Assembly: GCA_030040265.1 (NCBI GenBank)
Contig: JASHUB010000052.1
Span: forward strand, 1 to 8,541
DNA: 8,541 nucleotides
DNA from: Microcaldota archaeon
GTDB taxonomy: Archaea; Micrarchaeota; Micrarchaeia; Micrarchaeales; CABMGC01
Direction: 5' to 3'
This document shows, in pieces, positions 5,761 through 8,541 of the stretch (its first letter is position 1; every line of letters starts with the position of its first letter). Made by a program: the position numbers and the translations under genes. Under the pieces are notes generated by a model. It searched no databases and was not told where the DNA came from. It saw only the letters and a list, made by a program, of their open reading frames with translations.

Positions 5761-6804
5761 ATGCTGGACGAAGTAGTAACCGTAATAGGCACTCCCAACA
5801 TAGCCTTGACCAAGTACTGGGGCAAGCGCGATGAGAAGCTCATACTGCCGACCAACTCCTCGATCAGCCTGACATTCGATGAGAATCTCGCAACCACGTC
5901 CAGCGTCGTCTTCTCCAAGAAGCTCAAGGAGGACAGGCTGTTCATAGACGGCAAGCAGCTCGACCTGAACGAGAAGGAGCCGAAGGAGAGGTTCCAGATA
6001 GTCGACATGATGAGAAGCATGGCCAAGACCGACGCAAAGGTCCTGGTGGTCTCGAAGAACAACTTCCCCGCGTCTAGCGGCCTCGCGTCCAGCGCTTCCG
6101 GCCTTGCGACGCTCACGTATGCATGCTCATCCGCCCTGGGCCTGAACCTGTCCAAGAAGGACATGACGATCATGGCCAGGCAGGGCTCTGGAAGCTCGTG
6201 CCGGTCCCTGCTCGGCGGCATCGTAGAATGGAAAAAGGGCGAGCGGCAAGACGGGTCCGACTCGTACGCAGAGCAGGTGGTCGACGAGAAGTACTGGCCG
6301 GAGCTCATCGACGTCGTCGCGATAGTGACAAGGGAGAAGAAGAAGGTCTCCTCGAGGTCGGGGATGAAGCAGACCGTCGCCACCAGCGTCCTCTACAAGG
6401 CGAGGCTGGGCTACATCGAGCAGGCTAACGACAGGCTCAGGAAGGCGGTACGCGATAGGGACTTCGAGACCCTGGCCGAGATAACGATGAGGGACAGCAA
6501 TGACATGCACGCGGTGATGCTCGACACTTATCCGCCATTGACGTACATGAACGACTCTTCCAGGGTGGTCCTGTCGATGATACACGAGCTCAACGACACC
6601 GAGGGCAAGACCGTAGGCGCATACACGTTCGATGCAGGGCCAAACGCACACGTGATAACGCTCAGGAAGAATGTGGACAGGATAGCCAAGATGCTCGGCG
6701 AGCTGGAAGAAGTGGAGCAGGTCCTGAAGGTGGGTCAAGGGGGCGGCCCTCGAGTTCTCAAGCCGAAGGACGCGCTCATCGGCGGCGACCTGGCGCCTAT
6801 ATAG
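5761..6804 (+). CDS. mvaD: Diphosphomevalonate decarboxylase
   Basis: ATP-dependent decarboxylation of 5-diphosphomevalonate to isopentenyl diphosphate, the last step of the classical mevalonate pathway. 347 residues, slightly longer than bacterial forms. Seen: GTPNIALTKYWGKRDEKLIL (10-29) with K18; PTNSSISLTF (30-39); NNFPASSGLASSASGLATL (100-118), the ATP loop; ARQGSGSSCRSLLGGIVEW (139-157) with R148; and GAYTFDAGPNAHV (286-298) with D291. The Lys/Arg/Asp set used for decarboxylation is intact. This separates it from Thermoplasma-type mevalonate 3-kinases, which lack it. A phosphomevalonate decarboxylase of the halophile type would also keep these residues, but the phosphomevalonate kinase gene next door favours the diphospho substrate. 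It starts 12 bases after mevalonate kinase with a GTGATC ribosome site, so the two are probably co-transcribed. Confidence 0.93.
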   Translation: MLDEVVTVIGTPNIALTKYWGKRDEKLILPTNSSISLTFDENLATTSSVVFSKKLKEDRLFIDGKQLDLNEKEPKERFQIVDMMRSMAKTDAKVLVVSKNNFPASSGLASSASGLATLTYACSSALGLNLSKKDMTIMARQGSGSSCRSLLGGIVEWKKGERQDGSDSYAEQVVDEKYWPELIDVVAIVTREKKKVSSRSGMKQTVATSVLYKARLGYIEQANDRLRKAVRDRDFETLAEITMRDSNDMHAVMLDTYPPLTYMNDSSRVVLSMIHELNDTEGKTVGAYTFDAGPNAHVITLRKNVDRIAKMLGELEEVEQVLKVGQGGGPRVLKPKDALIGGDLAPI

Positions 6805-6812
6805 ACGCGATA

Positions 6813-6834
6813 CCGTCGTCTCCGGTCAGGACGG
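6813..6834 (+). other. Weak inverted repeat after the decarboxylase gene
   Basis: CCGTC (6813-6817) and GACGG (6830-6834) are complementary across a 12-base loop, beginning nine bases after the stop codon. It is short and has no T tract, so it may be chance; a transcript 3'-end structure is possible. Confidence 0.2.
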
Positions 6835-6848
6835 GGGATTACGTCTTC

Positions 6849-6864
6849 CTGTCGTATCTGACAG
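6849..6864 (+). other. Small hairpin upstream of the phosphomevalonate kinase promoter
   Basis: CTGTC (6849-6853) and GACAG (6860-6864) form a perfect 5-base stem, extendable in RNA by one G-U pair to leave a UAUC loop. It sits between the decarboxylase stop and the TATA-like box at 6870. It could be a mRNA 3'-end structure or a dyad operator for phosphomevalonate kinase. The short stem leaves chance open. Confidence 0.3.
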
Positions 6865-6869
6865 TAAGG

Positions 6870-6878
6870 TTCTTAAAG
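6870..6878 (+). promoter_or_regulatory. TATA-like box of phosphomevalonate kinase
   Basis: TTCTTAAAG lies about 50 bases before the preferred ATG at 6924 and predicts a transcript start near 6900 with a leader of about 24 bases. If correct, translation cannot begin at the ATG at 6885. The 119-base gap after the decarboxylase gene is consistent with a separate promoter. Confidence 0.4.
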
Positions 6879-6912
6879 CGATAAATGAAAGATACTTCAT
6901 TCATATTGGTCT

Positions 6913-6917
6913 GTGAT
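6913..6917 (+). promoter_or_regulatory. Ribosome binding site of phosphomevalonate kinase (GTGAT type)
   Basis: GTGAT precedes the ATG at 6924 by six bases. It is the same 16S-complementary element seen before the decarboxylase gene. No comparable site precedes the alternative ATG at 6885, so it helps decide the start. Confidence 0.45.
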
Positions 6918-6923
6918 AAGAAA

Positions 6924-8099
6924 ATGAACAAACCAAGCAAGGATATCATCGCAAGCGCACCGGGAAAGATCCTGTGGCTCGGCGGATATTCGGTATTGGA
7001 GCGACCAAACCCGGGGTTTGTAACCACGGTTAGCGCAAGGGTCCACTCTCGGGCCAGGCTCAGGGACGACGCCACCGTGAGGATCCTAGCCCCGCAGTTC
7101 GACGCCAACATAGAGGGCAGCATGGACCTGTCTACGGGCGTGATAAACATGGACGTGCCGCCAAGGCTCGCTCTGGTCAAGACAGCGGCGGAGGTCGCGT
7201 CGAGGTACACTTCTTGCATCGGCGTAAGGCCTTCCGGGCTGGACATAGAGACGAAGAGCGATTCAGCATTCTCGATAAACATCAACGGCAAGAGGATAGG
7301 CAAGAGCGGTCTGGGAAGCAGCGCCGCAGTGACCGTCGCGACGGTCGGCGCGGTACTGTCGGCGAACGGCGTCGACACGATGGAGAACGACTCGCTGCAC
7401 AAGCTGTCGCAGCTCGCCCACAGCATAGTGAGCGGCAAGGTCGGCAGCGGCTACGACATCGCAACTGCGGTGTACGGCAGCGTAGTCTACAACAGGTACT
7501 CTCCGGAGATAATCAAGGAATTCCCTGTCAAGTTCACGAACGACGAGCTCAAGGGGCTCATCGCGAAGAAGTGGGACTACGACATAGAGCCCATGCAGAT
7601 GCCCAGGTCGTTCCTCTCGCTGGTGGCCAATTTCGTAAACTGCTCCATGCCTACAGTATCGAGCGTCTGCAAGGTCATGGAGCTGAAGGAGAAGGATCCT
7701 GACAGGTACTGGGAGATAATAAACGGGATAGCGAAGGCCGACAAGTCCGCGATACAGGCGCTCAAGAAGATAAACAACGACGAGGACGTGCTTGACAGCC
7801 TATCGAAGTTCATCGATGCATTCGATACGGGAAGGCTGCTCACGAAGAGGCTCGGCGAACTCTCGAACTGTGCCATAGAGCCAGAGGACGCGACCTCGCT
7901 AATAGAGGACACAAAGAAGCACGGTGCCATAGTCGTCTCCAAGCTGCCGGGTTCCGGAGGCAAAGATTCGCTGGTCTCACTGTGCATGGACAAGCTCTCG
8001 CTGAAGAAGCTGCGTGACTTCATATCCCTGCACAAGGAGCTGCAGGTGCTCAACATAATGATGAGAAACGACGGCTTCCTTGTCGGAGCGCCGGTATAA
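6924..8099 (+). CDS. Phosphomevalonate kinase, ERG8-like GHMP type
   Basis: ATP-dependent phosphorylation of 5-phosphomevalonate to 5-diphosphomevalonate, linking the two neighbouring enzymes. 391 residues. Seen: IIASAPGKILWLGGYSVLER (8-27) followed by PNPGFVTTVSARV (28-40), a phosphomevalonate-kinase hallmark; KSGLGSSAAVTVATVGAVLS (127-146), the ATP loop; GKVGSGYDIATAVYGS (171-186) with catalytic-base D178; and KLPGSGGKDSLVSLC (340-354), the third GHMP motif. Together these fit the eukaryotic/Sulfolobales-like class, not bacterial or fly-type kinases. The ATG at 6924 was chosen for the GTGAT site and because homology begins at about residue 8. An in-frame ATG at 6885 would add 13 residues (MKDTSFILVCDKK) but lies upstream of the predicted transcript start. 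The gene ends seven bases from the convergent MoxR gene. No frameshift or missing motif is visible. Confidence 0.9.
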   Translation: MNKPSKDIIASAPGKILWLGGYSVLERPNPGFVTTVSARVHSRARLRDDATVRILAPQFDANIEGSMDLSTGVINMDVPPRLALVKTAAEVASRYTSCIGVRPSGLDIETKSDSAFSININGKRIGKSGLGSSAAVTVATVGAVLSANGVDTMENDSLHKLSQLAHSIVSGKVGSGYDIATAVYGSVVYNRYSPEIIKEFPVKFTNDELKGLIAKKWDYDIEPMQMPRSFLSLVANFVNCSMPTVSSVCKVMELKEKDPDRYWEIINGIAKADKSAIQALKKINNDEDVLDSLSKFIDAFDTGRLLTKRLGELSNCAIEPEDATSLIEDTKKHGAIVVSKLPGSGGKDSLVSLCMDKLSLKKLRDFISLHKELQVLNIMMRNDGFLVGAPV

Positions 8100-8106
8100 A
8101 CTAGTC

Positions 8107-8541
8107 CTACAGTCCTATCGTGGCCACCAGGCCATCGATTATTCCGTTTACCCCTATTCCTCCTGTGGCCCTAACAGCGACCCTGTGGCTGAGCACCGGC
8201 CTCGCGAGCCACTTGATATCCTCGATCGTGACCCTCTTCCTGCCCTCTATCAGCGCCTTTGCCTTGCCCGCCCTCATGAAGGCGATGTCCGCTCTAGGGC
8301 TGCCGCCCATGATCACGTGTATGTCCTGCCTGCTGAGCGCAACCAGCTTGGTTATGTACTGGACCACGTCGTCAGGCATCTCGACGGTCTTTGCATCCTC
8401 CTGCATCCTGACTATGTCGCCGGTGGTGGCTATCTTCTTCGCCTCTATCTTCTCCTCCCTTTCCTTTATCCTGAGCATGTTCTGCTCCTCCTCCATGGTC
8501 GGGTACTTGACCTCTATCCGGATGAGGAACCTGTCCGAGAG
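8107..8541 (-). CDS. MoxR-family AAA+ ATPase (partial, C-terminal 144 residues)
   Basis: Only the C-terminal end is in the window; the Walker A and B motifs lie beyond 8541. The first visible residues, LSDRFLIRIEVKYPTMEEEQ, match the conserved (L)DRF segment with the arginine that acts across subunits in MoxR ATPases, where LDRF is usual. A Lys/Glu-rich helix follows, then the lid domain with SPRADIAFMRAGKAKALIEG and VTIEDIKWLARPVLSHRV, the MoxR sensor-2 (SPR) signature. The protein ends ATGGIGVNGIIDGLVATIGL. MoxR proteins are chaperone-like ATPases that often act with von Willebrand A-domain partners in metal insertion or complex assembly. No such partner is visible on this side, so the role is open. 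The TAG at 8107-8109 converges on the phosphomevalonate kinase stop. Confidence 0.9.
   Translation of the reverse strand, partial: LSDRFLIRIEVKYPTMEEEQNMLRIKEREEKIEAKKIATTGDIVRMQEDAKTVEMPDDVVQYITKLVALSRQDIHVIMGGSPRADIAFMRAGKAKALIEGRKRVTIEDIKWLARPVLSHRVAVRATGGIGVNGIIDGLVATIGL

Noticed and set aside
5730..6738. Long minus-strand open frames (about 217 and 203 codons) antisense to the decarboxylase gene
   Set aside because: Low-complexity Ser/Leu- and Arg/His/Val-rich products typical of shadow frames. The plus-strand gene here has clear family motifs from end to end.
5761..6804. Mevalonate 3-kinase (Thermoplasma type) as the identity of the decarboxylase-family gene
   Set aside because: The Lys18/Arg148/Asp291 decarboxylation residues are present, and a phosphomevalonate kinase gene is adjacent.
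6839..7438. Minus-strand open frame of 199 codons antisense to phosphomevalonate kinase
   Set aside because: No motif, and it is complementary to the conserved APGK and GLGSSAA regions of a well-supported gene.

Overview
The window is a compact piece of an archaeal chromosome. The evidence is gene content: an archaeal-type methionine adenosyltransferase, deoxyhypusine synthase (known only from archaea and eukaryotes), a mevalonate-pathway gene cluster, TATA-like boxes about 35-55 bases upstream of several starts, and heavy use of ATA (Ile) and AGG (Arg) codons with mostly G/C third positions. No 16S or other phylogenetic marker is present, so the lineage cannot be fixed. A DPANN-like or other small acidophile or thermophile genome is only a guess. 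Almost all sequence is coding and no intergenic gap exceeds 150 bases.

Layout. 1-1109 (minus) is the N-terminal 369 codons of the S-adenosylmethionine synthase, whose 3' end lies outside the window. It is divergent from an XRE-HTH/CBS-pair regulator at 1187-1789 (plus). The 77-base gap between them holds a shared AT-rich promoter and a 24-base dyad. The regulator's stop codon interlocks with that of a convergent sulfatase/alkaline-phosphatase-superfamily hydrolase (1786-3234, minus). Upstream of the hydrolase on the same strand are deoxyhypusine synthase (3297-4241) and a 90-residue unknown protein (4299-4571). A 145-base divergent promoter region (4572-4716) follows. Then comes the plus-strand isoprenoid cluster: mevalonate kinase (4717-5748), diphosphomevalonate decarboxylase (5761-6804) and phosphomevalonate kinase (6924-8099). 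The window closes with the C-terminal end of a MoxR-type AAA+ ATPase on the minus strand (8107-8541), tail to tail with phosphomevalonate kinase.

How the genes work together. The three GHMP-fold enzymes are, in order of reaction, MVK, PMK and MVD. They take mevalonate to isopentenyl diphosphate by the classical 'eukaryotic' route, which supplies archaeal lipid side chains. Most archaea are known to use a modified route, so a complete classical trio is notable. The decarboxylase retains the Lys/Arg/Asp catalytic set, and an ERG8-like PMK is present. SAM synthase and deoxyhypusine synthase are housekeeping genes for methylation and aIF5A maturation (spermidine supply in turn depends on SAM in many organisms). 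The most interesting non-coding signal is the dyad between SAM synthase and the HTH-CBS gene. CBS domains commonly bind adenosyl ligands, so a SAM- or adenylate-sensing control circuit is a testable hypothesis. I found no mobile element, CRISPR array, tRNA or rRNA.
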